This document shows, piece by piece, positions 11,334 to 19,721 of a stretch of DNA of 64,000 nt; position 1 is the first letter of the stretch, and every line of letters begins with the position of its first letter. The notes beneath the pieces were generated by a model. The model was not told the origin of the DNA. It ran no database searches and worked only from the letters and a program-made list of their open reading frames with translations. The DNA comes from Bradyrhizobium sp. 141 (GTDB taxonomy: Bacteria; Pseudomonadota; Alphaproteobacteria; Rhizobiales; Xanthobacteraceae). A program made the translations under genes and the position numbers. The DNA is taken from NCBI RefSeq assembly GCF_023074055.1, contig NZ_JADPKR010000087.1, positions 1 through 64,000 of the forward strand, given 5' to 3'.

Positions 11334-11559
11334 GCCTAGTTCCTGTGTTCGCGATTCAACCGCGTTGCAGCCAAGAAGTTGTCACCCACCTGCCCATCAA
11401 CTCACCGTGACGCCTGACGGCGCCGTTGGCCCGGACTGCGGGGGGCGTCCGCCATATGGGTGGGAGTTGGACAAGTCTGGGTTCAACGGCCAAAAACGCA
11501 GCAAAATAAACGCCATCGCCATGGTCGCGACCGGGCAGAGATATGGCCCGGTCAGGGCC

Positions 11560-11588
11560 TTGTCAACGGCGGGCGCATTGCGGCTAAT
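11560..11588 (+). promoter_or_regulatory. Candidate sigma-70-type promoter for the parvulin gene
   Basis: TTGTCA and GCTAAT are separated by 17 bases, about 100 bases upstream of the parvulin start codon. It lies in the 354-base gap between divergent secA and the isomerase gene; apart from this I see no gene or strong structure there. Alphaproteobacterial promoters are poorly conserved, so this is tentative. Confidence 0.3.
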
Positions 11589-11687
11589 TCATCATTTTGA
11601 CAGACTTTTCGCGTTGCCAAGGCCCCCTGAATTGGGCGAGTGTCCGCCCCGCTCGAGCAGCCCCCTGCTTCAACATAAGGATTTTCC

Positions 11688-12608
11688 ATGACCACCTCGT
11701 TCCCGGTAACCACCGGCCAGCGTTTCCGCCGTGCGTCCGCCCTGGCTGGCAGCCTCGCTCTGGCGCTGTCCCTGGCGTTCGCGGGCCCGCTCCGGGCCGC
11801 CGACGATCCGGTGCTGGCGAAGGTCAATGGCGCGGAAATCAAGAAGAGCGACGTCGCCATGGCGGAGGAGGAACTCGGGCCCAGCCTCGCCCAGATGGAC
11901 CCGGCGACCAAGGACGAGAACGTCCTGTCGTTCCTGATCGACATGAAAATCGTCAGCAAGGCTGCCGAAGACAAGAAGGTTGCCGACAGCGAGGAGTTCA
12001 AGAAGCGCCTGGCATTCGCCCGCAACCGGCTTCTGATGGACAGCCTGCTCGCGGGCGAGGGCAAGGCTGCCACCACCCCTGACGCCATGAAGAAGGTCTA
12101 TGAGGAGGCCTCCAAGCAGATCACCGGCGAGCAGGAGGTGCGCGCGCGCCACATCCTGGTCGAGACCGAGGACGAAGCCAAGGCAGTGAAGGCCGAACTC
12201 GACAAGGGCGCCGATTTCGCCGAACTGGCCAAGAAGAAGTCCAAGGATCCGGGCTCGGCCGACGGCGGCGACCTCGGCTTCTTCACCAAGGAGCAGATGG
12301 TGCCGGAATTCTCGACAGTCGCCTTCGCGATGGAGCCCGGCAAGATCTCCGACCCCGTGAAGTCGCAGTTCGGCTGGCACGTCATCAAGGTCGAGGAAAA
12401 GCGCAACCGCAAGGCGCCGGACTTCGAGCAGGTCAAGACCCAGATCGAGAGCTACGTCACCCGCAAGGCCCAGGCCGAGTATGTGGCCAAGCTGCGCGCG
12501 GAGGCCAAGGTCGAGCGGCTGGACCAGCCGGCGGCAGACGCGTCCAAGGACGCCAAGCCCGATGCGAAGCCGTCCGACAGCAAGATGGCGCCGCCTGCTA
12601 AGAAGTAA
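11688..12608 (+). CDS. Periplasmic parvulin-type peptidyl-prolyl isomerase (SurA/PrsA-like)
   Basis: Probable periplasmic folding catalyst of 306 residues. A signal peptide runs to about residue 37 (hydrophobic core GSLALALSLAFAG, cleavage near LRA-ADD). A SurA-like helical N-terminal region follows, then the parvulin domain at about 150-238 with VRARHILVET, GDLGFFTKEQMVPEF and QFGWHVIKVEE. The C terminus is a Lys/Ala/Pro-rich tail. It stands alone between secA and argJ and likely assists outer-membrane or secreted proteins; specific clients cannot be named. Confidence 0.93.
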   Translation: MTTSFPVTTGQRFRRASALAGSLALALSLAFAGPLRAADDPVLAKVNGAEIKKSDVAMAEEELGPSLAQMDPATKDENVLSFLIDMKIVSKAAEDKKVADSEEFKKRLAFARNRLLMDSLLAGEGKAATTPDAMKKVYEEASKQITGEQEVRARHILVETEDEAKAVKAELDKGADFAELAKKKSKDPGSADGGDLGFFTKEQMVPEFSTVAFAMEPGKISDPVKSQFGWHVIKVEEKRNRKAPDFEQVKTQIESYVTRKAQAEYVAKLRAEAKVERLDQPAADASKDAKPDAKPSDSKMAPPAKK

Positions 12609-12640
12609 ATCGACTTCGCTCTCGAACTTCATTAGTTTGA

Positions 12641-12737
12641 CGTCATGCCCGGGCTCGTCCCGGGCATCCACGTCTTAAGACCCTCATCAAAATGTGCTGA
12701 AGGACGTGGATGGCCGGGACAAGCCCGGCCATGACGG
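12641..12737. repeat. Two-hairpin palindromic repeat, copy A (CCCGGG arm first)
   Basis: Begins CGTCATGCCCGGGCTCGTC and ends GCCCGGCCATGACGG; inner halves CCACGTC/GACGTGG pair to make a long imperfect palindrome with a hairpin at each end. Five copies occur in the window (also 15960, 19613, 43947, 53582). This copy and the one at 15960 are in the opposite orientation to the other three. Here it lies between the parvulin gene and argJ. Confidence 0.85.
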
Positions 12738-12764
12738 CTTCCATTTGTCCATAGGCGCCCCGCG

Positions 12765-14006
12765 ATGTCCTCAACCGTCTCCCCGCTCGCCCCCAAAACC
12801 GTTCCCGACATGCCCGTGATCGCAGGCGTCCGCCTGGCGACGGCCGAGGCCGGCATCCGCTACAAGAACCGAACCGACGTGCTGCTGGCAGTGATGGACA
12901 AGGGCACCGCGGTGGCCGGCGTCTTCACCAAATCGAAGTGCCCCTCCGCCCCCGTGGAATGGTGCCGCGCCAAGCTGAAGGGCGGCAAGGCACGCGCGCT
13001 GGTGGTCAATTCCGGCAACGCCAATGCCTTCACCGGCAAGACCGGCCGCGCCTCCACCGCGCTGACCGCCAAGATCGCGGCCAAGGCGGTCGGGTGCAGC
13101 GAGGGCGAAATCTTCCTGGCCTCGACCGGCGTGATCGGCGAGCCGCTGGACGCGACCAAGTTCGACGGCGTGCTGGGCCGCCTCGCGGAGGCCGCCGAGC
13201 CCGGCGACTACCTCACTGCTGCCAAGGCGATCATGACCACCGATACCTTCCCGAAGGTCGCGACCGCGACCGTCAAGCTCGGCAAGGCCAAGGTCACCAT
13301 CAACGGGATGGCCAAGGGCGCCGGCATGATCGCCCCCGACATGGCGACGATGCTGTCCTTCATCTTCACCGACGCGCCGATCGCGCCCGCGGCCTTGCAA
13401 GCGCTGCTCAAGAGCGGCGTCGAGGACACCTTCAACGCCGTGACGATCGATGGCGATACCTCGACCTCGGACACATTGCTGGCCTTCGCCACCGGCGCTG
13501 CCGCCGAGCACGGCGCACCCAAAATCAGCCGCGCCAGCGATCCGCGCCTGAAGGCGTTCGTCAAGGCGTTCAACCAGGTGCTTGCCAACCTCGCCGAGCA
13601 GGTGGCGCGCGACGGCGAAGGCGCGCGCAAGCTGGTCGAGATCACGGTCGAGGGCGCCAAGACCAAGGCCTCGGCACGCAAGATCGCGATGTCGATCGCG
13701 AACTCGCCGCTGGTCAAGACCGCGATCGCCGGCGAGGACGCCAATTGGGGCCGCGTCGTGATGGCGGTCGGCAAGGCCGGCGAGCCCGCCGATCGCGACA
13801 AGCTCTCGATCTCCTTCAATGGCATCCGCGTCGCCAAGAGCGGCGCGCGCGATCCTGACTATGACGAGACAAAGGTGTCGGAGGCGATGAAGGCGCCGGA
13901 AATCGCGATCAAGGTCTCGCTCGGCCTCGGCAAGGGCCGCGACCGCGTGATGACCTGCGACCTCACCAAGGAATATGTCGCGATCAACGGCGATTACAGG
14001 TCGTGA
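12765..14006 (+). CDS. argJ: Bifunctional glutamate N-acetyltransferase / N-acetylglutamate synthase ArgJ
   Basis: Enzyme of the cyclic arginine pathway: transfers acetyl from N-acetylornithine to glutamate, and may also make N-acetylglutamate from acetyl-CoA. The protein has 413 residues. The self-cleavage site is visible in KGAGMIAPDMATML, with T195 as the nucleophile and new N terminus after A194. VNSGNANAFTG and ANWGRVVMA are further family motifs. It is monocistronic here, with a strong hairpin directly downstream. Whether it is bifunctional cannot be settled from sequence. Confidence 0.97.
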   Translation: MSSTVSPLAPKTVPDMPVIAGVRLATAEAGIRYKNRTDVLLAVMDKGTAVAGVFTKSKCPSAPVEWCRAKLKGGKARALVVNSGNANAFTGKTGRASTALTAKIAAKAVGCSEGEIFLASTGVIGEPLDATKFDGVLGRLAEAAEPGDYLTAAKAIMTTDTFPKVATATVKLGKAKVTINGMAKGAGMIAPDMATMLSFIFTDAPIAPAALQALLKSGVEDTFNAVTIDGDTSTSDTLLAFATGAAAEHGAPKISRASDPRLKAFVKAFNQVLANLAEQVARDGEGARKLVEITVEGAKTKASARKIAMSIANSPLVKTAIAGEDANWGRVVMAVGKAGEPADRDKLSISFNGIRVAKSGARDPDYDETKVSEAMKAPEIAIKVSLGLGKGRDRVMTCDLTKEYVAINGDYRS

Positions 14007-14014
14007 GGTTTCTC

Positions 14015-14040
14015 CCTCTCCCCGTTCTTACGGGGAGAGG
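14015..14040. terminator. Bidirectional hairpin between argJ and the Tad-type gene
   Basis: CCTCTCCCCGT-TCTT-ACGGGGAGAGG: an 11-base-pair stem with a four-base loop, in the 43-base gap between two convergent genes. There is no long T run, so termination efficiency is uncertain. Confidence 0.6.
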
Positions 14041-14049
14041 TGAACCACA

Positions 14050-15381
14050 TCACCCCGAAATCCGCGCGTCCGCGACCGCCTTCCGGAATAGCGCGTTCAT
14101 CGCGTCCGAGATGCCTTGCGTCGGGCTCACCTCGAAATACAGCCCCGGCGAGGCGCAGCTCTGCATGTTCTGCGCGATCTGGCTGTTCGGCGACGGACCG
14201 AAGGGGCCCTTATTGAAAGGGTCGATGTAGGTCATGTACCAGGAGTTGGTCGGCAGCTGCAGATAGGTCGTGTAGAGCACCGCGATCTTGATGCCGCGGT
14301 TCTTGATGGTGGTGCAGAGCGAGGCGTCGATCGGCGACTGGCAGCGGCCGCCACTCACCAACGGCTTGGAGCAACCGGTGTTGTATTCGTCGGCGACGCC
14401 ATCGGAGACGAAGAACAGATATTTCATCGGCGCCGACGACGTGCCGGCACCCGGCGCGGTGATCGCGGAGTTGATCGCCGGAAAGACCGTGCTGAATTGC
14501 GTGTCCTTGTCGGCGGTGTAGGAATCGTTGTTGCCGTAGACGCCCATCAGGTCGATGCCGCCTGCCGCCGTCTTGGCACTCGACAAGCTCGCCGACAGCG
14601 AGAACAGCGCGCGCAGGCCGATCGTCTTCGACGAGGCACCGAAATCGTAGATCGCCATGCGAAACTGGTTCGAATAGGTCTCGCTGGCCGCGGCGGTGTC
14701 CATCAGCGACTGGGTCGCGCTACGCAGTACGTCGATCCGCGTCGTCACGCCGAGCGTCTTGGCGAGATTGTAGTAATTGTTGGCGTCGTTGTAGTCGTGG
14801 CAGGCGAAGGCGCATTTGTCGGAGGTATTGTTGACCATCTTGCTGACGTCGGCCGGCGTCGCCGCCACGCCCATCGAGGGCGAATTGTCCAGCAGGAGGT
14901 AGAAATCGACATAGAGCGGCATGCTCGCCGTCGCCGTCGACGTGCCGCTCGCCGTCAGCGCGGTCTTGCCGATCACGCCAAGGAACATGGTGTTGATGCT
15001 GCCGCTGAAAGCAACGGTCGAGGTGACCGTCGAGCCGTTCTTGACCACGGTCGACGTGAGGCTGTCGAGCGTATAGCCGGTCAGGTTGGCGACGTTGGCA
15101 TTGAAGATGTTACTTGCGTCGGTGACGCCGACCGGGATCGCACCGTCCGAGGTCATCGTGCCCGCCGCCGCAAAGGCCGGCGAAGCCTTGGCGACCGCGC
15201 CGACACTGGCCGCGTCGGCCGCGGCCTGAAGCTTCGACCGCATCTGCGTCGCGCGGGAGTAATCGACCGCGCAGCCGACCACCGTGATCAGGGGGACGCA
15301 GGCGAGCGCGAAAATCACCGCGATATTGCCGCGCCGGTCGCGGACGAACCGGCGGATCATGATGGAAAGCGCCGCGCGCAT
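14050..15381 (-). CDS. TadE/TadG-family membrane-anchored protein with von Willebrand A domain
   Basis: A 443-residue protein. Residues 12-37 (RFVRDRRGNIAVIFALACVPLITVVG) hold the TadE/TadG pattern of basic residues plus one membrane helix, followed by a Thr/Ser/Ala-rich low-complexity pilin-like region. A von Willebrand A domain starts near residue 157, with MIDAS motif DNSPS from D165 and FFVSDGVAD later. Four or more cysteines lie in the C-terminal part. Such proteins are linked to Flp pilus assembly or the cell envelope, but no other tad gene is nearby, so this is a solitary copy. AT-rich DNA at 15390-15440 probably holds its promoter. Confidence 0.85.
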   Translation of the reverse strand: MRAALSIMIRRFVRDRRGNIAVIFALACVPLITVVGCAVDYSRATQMRSKLQAAADAASVGAVAKASPAFAAAGTMTSDGAIPVGVTDASNIFNANVANLTGYTLDSLTSTVVKNGSTVTSTVAFSGSINTMFLGVIGKTALTASGTSTATASMPLYVDFYLLLDNSPSMGVAATPADVSKMVNNTSDKCAFACHDYNDANNYYNLAKTLGVTTRIDVLRSATQSLMDTAAASETYSNQFRMAIYDFGASSKTIGLRALFSLSASLSSAKTAAGGIDLMGVYGNNDSYTADKDTQFSTVFPAINSAITAPGAGTSSAPMKYLFFVSDGVADEYNTGCSKPLVSGGRCQSPIDASLCTTIKNRGIKIAVLYTTYLQLPTNSWYMTYIDPFNKGPFGPSPNSQIAQNMQSCASPGLYFEVSPTQGISDAMNALFRKAVADARISG

Positions 15382-15522
15382 GGCTCGGGTCCGGAATGGT
15401 TTAAATATGTTTCCACTCTAGGAACCGTTGATTAAATATGACTTATGGGAGCCATAGAAACGTGGCCCCTCAGCGGGATTAACGAATCCTTGCGAACGAC
15501 CTCAGCGAGCAACATTCTGGGC

Positions 15523-15933
15523 ATGGCCGATCTCAAACTGACACTGGTGGTGGCCTGCGCGCTGGTCGATGCCGACAACCGCGTCCTGATCGCGCAGCGC
15601 CCCGAGGGCAAGGCGCTGGCCGGCATGTGGGAATTTCCCGGCGGCAAATGTGAGCCCGGCGAGCGGCCGGAGCAGAGCCTGATCCGCGAGCTGCACGAGG
15701 AGCTCGGCATCACTGTCGCCGAGCCGTGCCTCGCGCCGCTGACCTTCGCGAGCTACGGCTATGAGAGCTTCCACCTGTTGATGCCGCTCTATATCTGCCG
15801 GCGCTGGGAAGGACAGGTGGCGCCGCGTGAAGGCCAGGCTCTGGCCTGGGTCCGCGTCAACAGACTGCGCGACTACCCGATGCCGCCCGCGGATATTCCG
15901 CTGATCCCGCATTTGATTGATTTGTTAATGTGA
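15523..15933 (+). CDS. mutT: MutT-type Nudix hydrolase (8-oxo-dGTP diphosphatase)
   Basis: Cleans oxidised nucleoside triphosphates from the pool. The Nudix box is intact: G-x5-E-x7-REL-x-EELGI within GGKCEPGERPEQ and IRELHEELGI. With the ATG at 15523 it has 136 residues, normal for MutT, starting MADLKLTLVVACAL. An in-frame ATG at 15445 would add 26 residues with no known domain and lies in the promoter area of the divergent Tad-type gene; I consider it less likely. The box resembles MutT more than other Nudix groups, but substrate is inferred. Confidence 0.88.
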   Translation: MADLKLTLVVACALVDADNRVLIAQRPEGKALAGMWEFPGGKCEPGERPEQSLIRELHEELGITVAEPCLAPLTFASYGYESFHLLMPLYICRRWEGQVAPREGQALAWVRVNRLRDYPMPPADIPLIPHLIDLLM

Positions 15934-15959
15934 GGCCGAAGTACTCGCCACACTCTCAG

Positions 15960-16046
15960 CGTCATGCCCGGGCTTGTCCCGGGCATCCACGATCTTCCTC
16001 CGAGCCTGAAAGACGTGGATGGCCGGGTCGAGCCCGGCCATGACGG
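15960..16046. repeat. Two-hairpin palindromic repeat, copy B
   Basis: Same element and same orientation as the copy at 12641, between the convergent mutT and methyltransferase genes. The spacer between the two hairpins differs from the other copies, while the end hairpins are nearly identical. Confidence 0.85.
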
Positions 16047-16056
16047 AGGAGAGAGC

Positions 16057-16905
16057 TTACGTCTCTCCCGCCTTCTTCACTGCCTCGGCCAGGCTCGCCT
16101 TGGCCGAGCCGGGCTTGAGCGGCTGCTGCTGGCTCGCATGCGGCGCCCAGCCGGAGAGCCAGATGATGTCGAACGTGGCGCGGATGCGGCCGTCGGCATC
16201 GGCAAAGCGCTCAGTGTAGATCTCCGCCATCCGCAACAACGTGGCGCGCCGCGACGGCGTGCGCCGTCGCTCGATCAGCACGTTGGCGGCGCCCATGCGT
16301 CGGAGATCCTGCATCAGCGCGAACGCATTGGCGTAACGCACCACGACGCGATCGACATCGGTCACGGGCAGCGCGAAGCCCGCCCGCTGCAACAGCGCGC
16401 CGATGTCCCGCAAATCCGCGAAGGGCGCCACGCGCGGCGACACGCCGCCCTCGCATTCGGCCTCCGCCGCGGCAAAAGCCTGGCGCAACTCAGTCAGGCT
16501 GTCGCCGCCGATCATCGCGGCCAGCAGCAGCCCATCCGGTTTCAGCGCGCGCCGAACCTGCGCGAGCACGCCCGGCAGGTCGTTGACGAATTGCAGCGCC
16601 AGCGCGGAGACGACAAGGTCGAGGCTTTCGGGTGCGAAGGGCAGTTTCTCCGCACCCGACACATCGAGCGCGATCCGCTCGATAGCGGGCAGGCGCGTGC
16701 GCAGCACCGCGAGACCTTCACCGGGCGTCCAGAGATCGGCCGGCGTGTGAAACTCGCGCATCACCGCCGCGAGCCGCTCCGCCATGTCTTCCGCAACACG
16801 ATCGAGCAGGAAGCTCACGGCACCTTGCATCTGCGCGCGCCGCTGCCGCGCGTTCAGCAAGGCGCGATCGAACAAAGCAGGCGGAGTTGGGGGGTGTTGA
16901 GCCAT
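16057..16905 (-). CDS. Class I SAM-dependent methyltransferase (BioC/NDUFAF5-like)
   Basis: About 282 residues. The N terminus PALFDRALLNARQRRA and the core with DLVVSALALQFVNDLPGVLAQVRRALKPDGLLLAAMIGG fit the BioC / NDUFAF5 (complex I assembly) branch of methyltransferases. I chose the ATG at 16905; another ATG at 16926 is in frame, and a much longer open frame to 17583 is only the opposite strand of comF. It is divergent from comF. NDUFAF5-like proteins act on complex I; biotin synthesis is the alternative, and the sequence does not decide. Confidence 0.82.
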   Translation of the reverse strand: MAQHPPTPPALFDRALLNARQRRAQMQGAVSFLLDRVAEDMAERLAAVMREFHTPADLWTPGEGLAVLRTRLPAIERIALDVSGAEKLPFAPESLDLVVSALALQFVNDLPGVLAQVRRALKPDGLLLAAMIGGDSLTELRQAFAAAEAECEGGVSPRVAPFADLRDIGALLQRAGFALPVTDVDRVVVRYANAFALMQDLRRMGAANVLIERRRTPSRRATLLRMAEIYTERFADADGRIRATFDIIWLSGWAPHASQQQPLKPGSAKASLAEAVKKAGET

Positions 16906-17124
16906 GCCGCTGGTTACGCCGATCATGCTGACTATTGCAATCACTCTCGTGTCCCGGACGCGGTGCGGCACGCAGTGACGCTCCGCAGAGCGGGACCCAG
17001 AAGCCACACCGCACGATGCGGACGGATGGGCCCCGGCTCTGCAGCGCACCGCTACGCGGCGCACTGCGTCCGGGGCACCAGACCATGACTTGAGCAATCC
17101 AGGTTGCAACGCTAGCCTCCTCCC

Positions 17125-17922
17125 ATGGAAGCCGACGCCGCCCCCACCCGCTCCATCGCCGCACCGCTGCGTGCCGCGTGGACGGCCGGCCGTCACATTC
17201 TGTCGCGCGCCGCACGGCTCGCGCTCGACATTGCGCTGCCGACGCTGTGCGTGTCCTGCCGCGAGCCGGTCGATGGCGAGGGCGTTTGCGCTTCGTGCTG
17301 GGCGCGGCTGTCGTTCATCGAGCGGCCCTACTGCCCGCGGCTCGGCATTCCCTTTGTCTATGATCCCGGCCCCGACATGCTGTCGATGGAGGCGATCGCG
17401 AGCCCGCCGGCCTACCAGCGGGCCCGCGCGGCAGTGCGCTATGACGACGTCGCGCGCACGCTGGTGCATGCGCTGAAATACCAAGACCGGACCGACCTGG
17501 CGCCCGCCATGGGCCGCTGGATGGCGCGCGCGGGCGGCGAGCTGCTGGCCGGCGCCGACATGCTGGTGCCCGTTCCCCTGCATTGGCGGCGGGCCTGGCG
17601 GCGCCGCTACAACCAGTCCGGGGCGCTGGCGCAGACCATCGAGCGACAGAGCGGGGTCAAGACGAGGGCTGAGGTGCTGCGCCGGGTGCGGGCCACCGAG
17701 CAGCAGATCGGCCTGTCGCGAGCCCAGCGCGCCACCAATGTGCAGGGCGCGTTCCAGGTATCCCCGGACCGTCAGGCAGAAGTCCAGGGCCGCCGCATTG
17801 TCCTGATCGACGACGTCCTGACCTCCGGCGCGACGCTGGATGCCTGCGCGCGGGCCCTGCTACGCGCCAAGGCGGCCCAGGTGGACGTGCTGGTGTTCGC
17901 CCGGGTTGTGGAGGTCAGGTAA
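17125..17922 (+). CDS. ComF family phosphoribosyltransferase-like protein
   Basis: 265 residues with an N-terminal zinc-ribbon (CVSCREPVDGEGVCASCWARL) and a C-terminal phosphoribosyltransferase fold with VLIDDVLTSGATLDAC as the PRPP-binding loop. ComF proteins assist DNA uptake in naturally competent bacteria, but in many others the role is unknown. It is 47 bases upstream of grxC, and these two with the next two genes form a likely operon. Confidence 0.92.
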   Translation: MEADAAPTRSIAAPLRAAWTAGRHILSRAARLALDIALPTLCVSCREPVDGEGVCASCWARLSFIERPYCPRLGIPFVYDPGPDMLSMEAIASPPAYQRARAAVRYDDVARTLVHALKYQDRTDLAPAMGRWMARAGGELLAGADMLVPVPLHWRRAWRRRYNQSGALAQTIERQSGVKTRAEVLRRVRATEQQIGLSRAQRATNVQGAFQVSPDRQAEVQGRRIVLIDDVLTSGATLDACARALLRAKAAQVDVLVFARVVEVR

Positions 17923-17969
17923 AGTCCCATATAATTCAATGAATTCATGACAAGAGAGCGCCAGACGAG

Positions 17970-18245
17970 ATGACTGCTGCTGTCGAGATCTACACCAGGC
18001 CGGGCTGCGGCTATTGTTCCGCTGCCAGGTCGCTGCTGACCCGCAAGAAGGCGGCTTTCACGGAATTCGACGTCGCCAGGAACCCTTCCTGGCGGGCCGA
18101 GATGTACGACCGCGCCGGCGAGGGCTCGACCTTCCCGCAGATCTGGATCGGCGGAACTCATGTCGGCGGCTGCGACGACCTCTACGCCCTCGATCGCGAG
18201 GGCAAGCTCGACGGCATGCTCGAAAGCGTGAAGGCAGTGTCATGA
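17970..18245 (+). CDS. grxC: Glutaredoxin 3 (GrxC)
   Basis: 91-residue dithiol glutaredoxin. The active site CGYC is at residues 13-16 and the glutathione-binding cis-proline is in TFPQIWIGG; GGCDDLYAL completes the fold signature. It reduces disulfides using glutathione in the cytoplasm. The stop codon overlaps the next start as ATGA, so it is translationally coupled to the nitrilase-family gene. Confidence 0.95.
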   Translation: MTAAVEIYTRPGCGYCSAARSLLTRKKAAFTEFDVARNPSWRAEMYDRAGEGSTFPQIWIGGTHVGGCDDLYALDREGKLDGMLESVKAVS

Positions 18246-19120
18246 GCGAGAATCGGACCTTCACCGCCGCGATGGTGCAGATGCGCACCGGCTTGATGCC
18301 CGAGCCCAGTCTCGCGCAGGCCACCAGACTGATCAGGCAGGCGGCGGCGAATGGCGCCGATTACGTGCAGACGCCCGAAGTCAGCAACATGATGCAGCTG
18401 AACCGCAAGGCGCTGTTCGAGCATCTCCAGAGCGAGGAGGACGACACCTCGCTGAAGGCCTACCGCGCGCTGGCGGCAGAGCTGAAGATCCATATCCATG
18501 TCGGGTCGCTGGCGCTGCGCTTTTCGCCGGAGAAGGCGGTCAACCGCTCCTTCCTGATCGGGCCCGAGGGCAATGTGCTCGCGAGATACGACAAGATCCA
18601 CATGTTCGACATCGAGCTGCCGGACGGCGAGAGCTATCGCGAATCCGCCAATTACCAGCCGGGTGAGACCGCCGTGATCTCCGATCTGCCCTGGGGGCGG
18701 GTGGGCTTAACGATCTGCTACGACGTGCGCTTCCCCGCGCTCTATCGCGCGCTCGCCGAGAGCGGCGCGTATTTCATCACCGTGCCCTCGGCCTTCACCC
18801 GCAAGACCGGGGAAGCGCATTGGCACGTGCTGCTGCGCGCGCGCGCGATCGAGACCGGCTGCTTCATCTTCGCCGCCGCGCAGGCAGGCTTGCATGAGAA
18901 CAAGCGCGAGACCTATGGCCATTCGCTGATCATCGACCCCTGGGGCGAGATCCTCGCCGAGGGCGACGTCGAGCCCGGCATCATCATGGCCCAAATCGAT
19001 CCGGCCAAGGTCGAGACCGCGCGCCGCGCGATCCCCTCGCTCCAGCACGGCCGCCGCTTCGGCGTGTCCGACCCCAAGGCGGGGCCGGATCATCTGCACC
19101 TCGTACGGGGATCGGCATGA
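18242..19120 (+). CDS. Carbon-nitrogen hydrolase, Nit1-like (probable deaminated glutathione amidase)
   Basis: Nitrilase-superfamily enzyme of 292 residues. The Glu-Lys-Cys triad is seen as E in QTPEVSN, K in RYDKIHMFD and C in LTICYDVRF. Its close packing with glutaredoxin fits the Nit1 role of removing deaminated glutathione; that is inference from family and context. The start at 18242 overlaps grxC by four bases, and the stop overlaps the DUF1178 gene by four bases. A longer frame from 18014 runs out of frame through grxC and was not used. Confidence 0.9.
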   Translation: MSENRTFTAAMVQMRTGLMPEPSLAQATRLIRQAAANGADYVQTPEVSNMMQLNRKALFEHLQSEEDDTSLKAYRALAAELKIHIHVGSLALRFSPEKAVNRSFLIGPEGNVLARYDKIHMFDIELPDGESYRESANYQPGETAVISDLPWGRVGLTICYDVRFPALYRALAESGAYFITVPSAFTRKTGEAHWHVLLRARAIETGCFIFAAAQAGLHENKRETYGHSLIIDPWGEILAEGDVEPGIIMAQIDPAKVETARRAIPSLQHGRRFGVSDPKAGPDHLHLVRGSA

Positions 19121-19599
19121 TCCGCTATGCGCTACGCTGCGACCGGGACCACGACTTCGAAAGTTGGTTCCAGAGCTCGTCGGCGTATGATTCTCAGGTC
19201 AAGCGCAAGCTCGTGACCTGTCCGATCTGCGGCTCGGCCAAGGTCGAGAAGGCGATCATGGCGCCGCGCATCGTCGGCAAGAAGGGCCGCGGGCGCGCGG
19301 AGCCGCCGCCGGAGCCCGCGGCTGCGACCACGCCCGAGGCCGCACCGTCAGGTCCGACCTCGCTGCTGATGGCACAGGAGAAAGAGCTGCGCACCAAGCT
19401 GAAGGAGCTGCGCGATCACATCGTGAAGAACGCCGACAATGTCGGCGAGCGCTTCGCCAATGAAGCCCGCGCGATGCATTACGGCGACAAGGAGCATCGT
19501 CCGATCTACGGCGAGGCCTCGCCGGAAGAAGCAAAGTCGCTGATCGACGAGGGCATCGAGGTTTCGCCGTTGCCGACGCTGCCGGAAGACCGGAATTAG
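19117..19599 (+). CDS. DUF1178 family protein
   Basis: 160 residues, conserved but uncharacterised. The N-terminal part has IRYALRCDRDHDFESWF and a CPICG motif, suggesting a small metal-binding knuckle together with C at position 8. A Pro/Ala-rich linker follows, then LRDHIVKNADNVGERFANEARAMHYGD. It is coupled to the nitrilase-family gene by a four-base overlap and is the last gene of the comF-grxC-nit unit. No function is established for the family as far as I know. Confidence 0.9.
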   Translation: MIRYALRCDRDHDFESWFQSSSAYDSQVKRKLVTCPICGSAKVEKAIMAPRIVGKKGRGRAEPPPEPAAATTPEAAPSGPTSLLMAQEKELRTKLKELRDHIVKNADNVGERFANEARAMHYGDKEHRPIYGEASPEEAKSLIDEGIEVSPLPTLPEDRN

Positions 19600-19612
19600 A
19601 CTCTCGGCTCTT

Positions 19613-19705
19613 CGTCATGGCCGGGGTTGATACCCGGCCATCCACGCCTTTTCTTGCTGTGACAAAGAAGATCGTGGATGCCCGGGACAAGCCCGGGCAT
19701 GACGG
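19613..19705. repeat. Two-hairpin palindromic repeat, copy C (inverted orientation)
   Basis: Starts CGTCATGGCCGGGGTTGATAC and ends GCCCGGGCATGACGG. It is the reverse orientation of copies at 12641 and 15960. It lies between the convergent DUF1178 and EamA genes. Confidence 0.85.
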
Positions 19706-19721
19706 CAGTTGAGGGACTTGG

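Noticed and set aside
16906..17583. Long N-terminal extension of the BioC-like methyltransferase
   Set aside because: The extra 226 residues are the opposite strand of comF and have no domain; the start is much further downstream.
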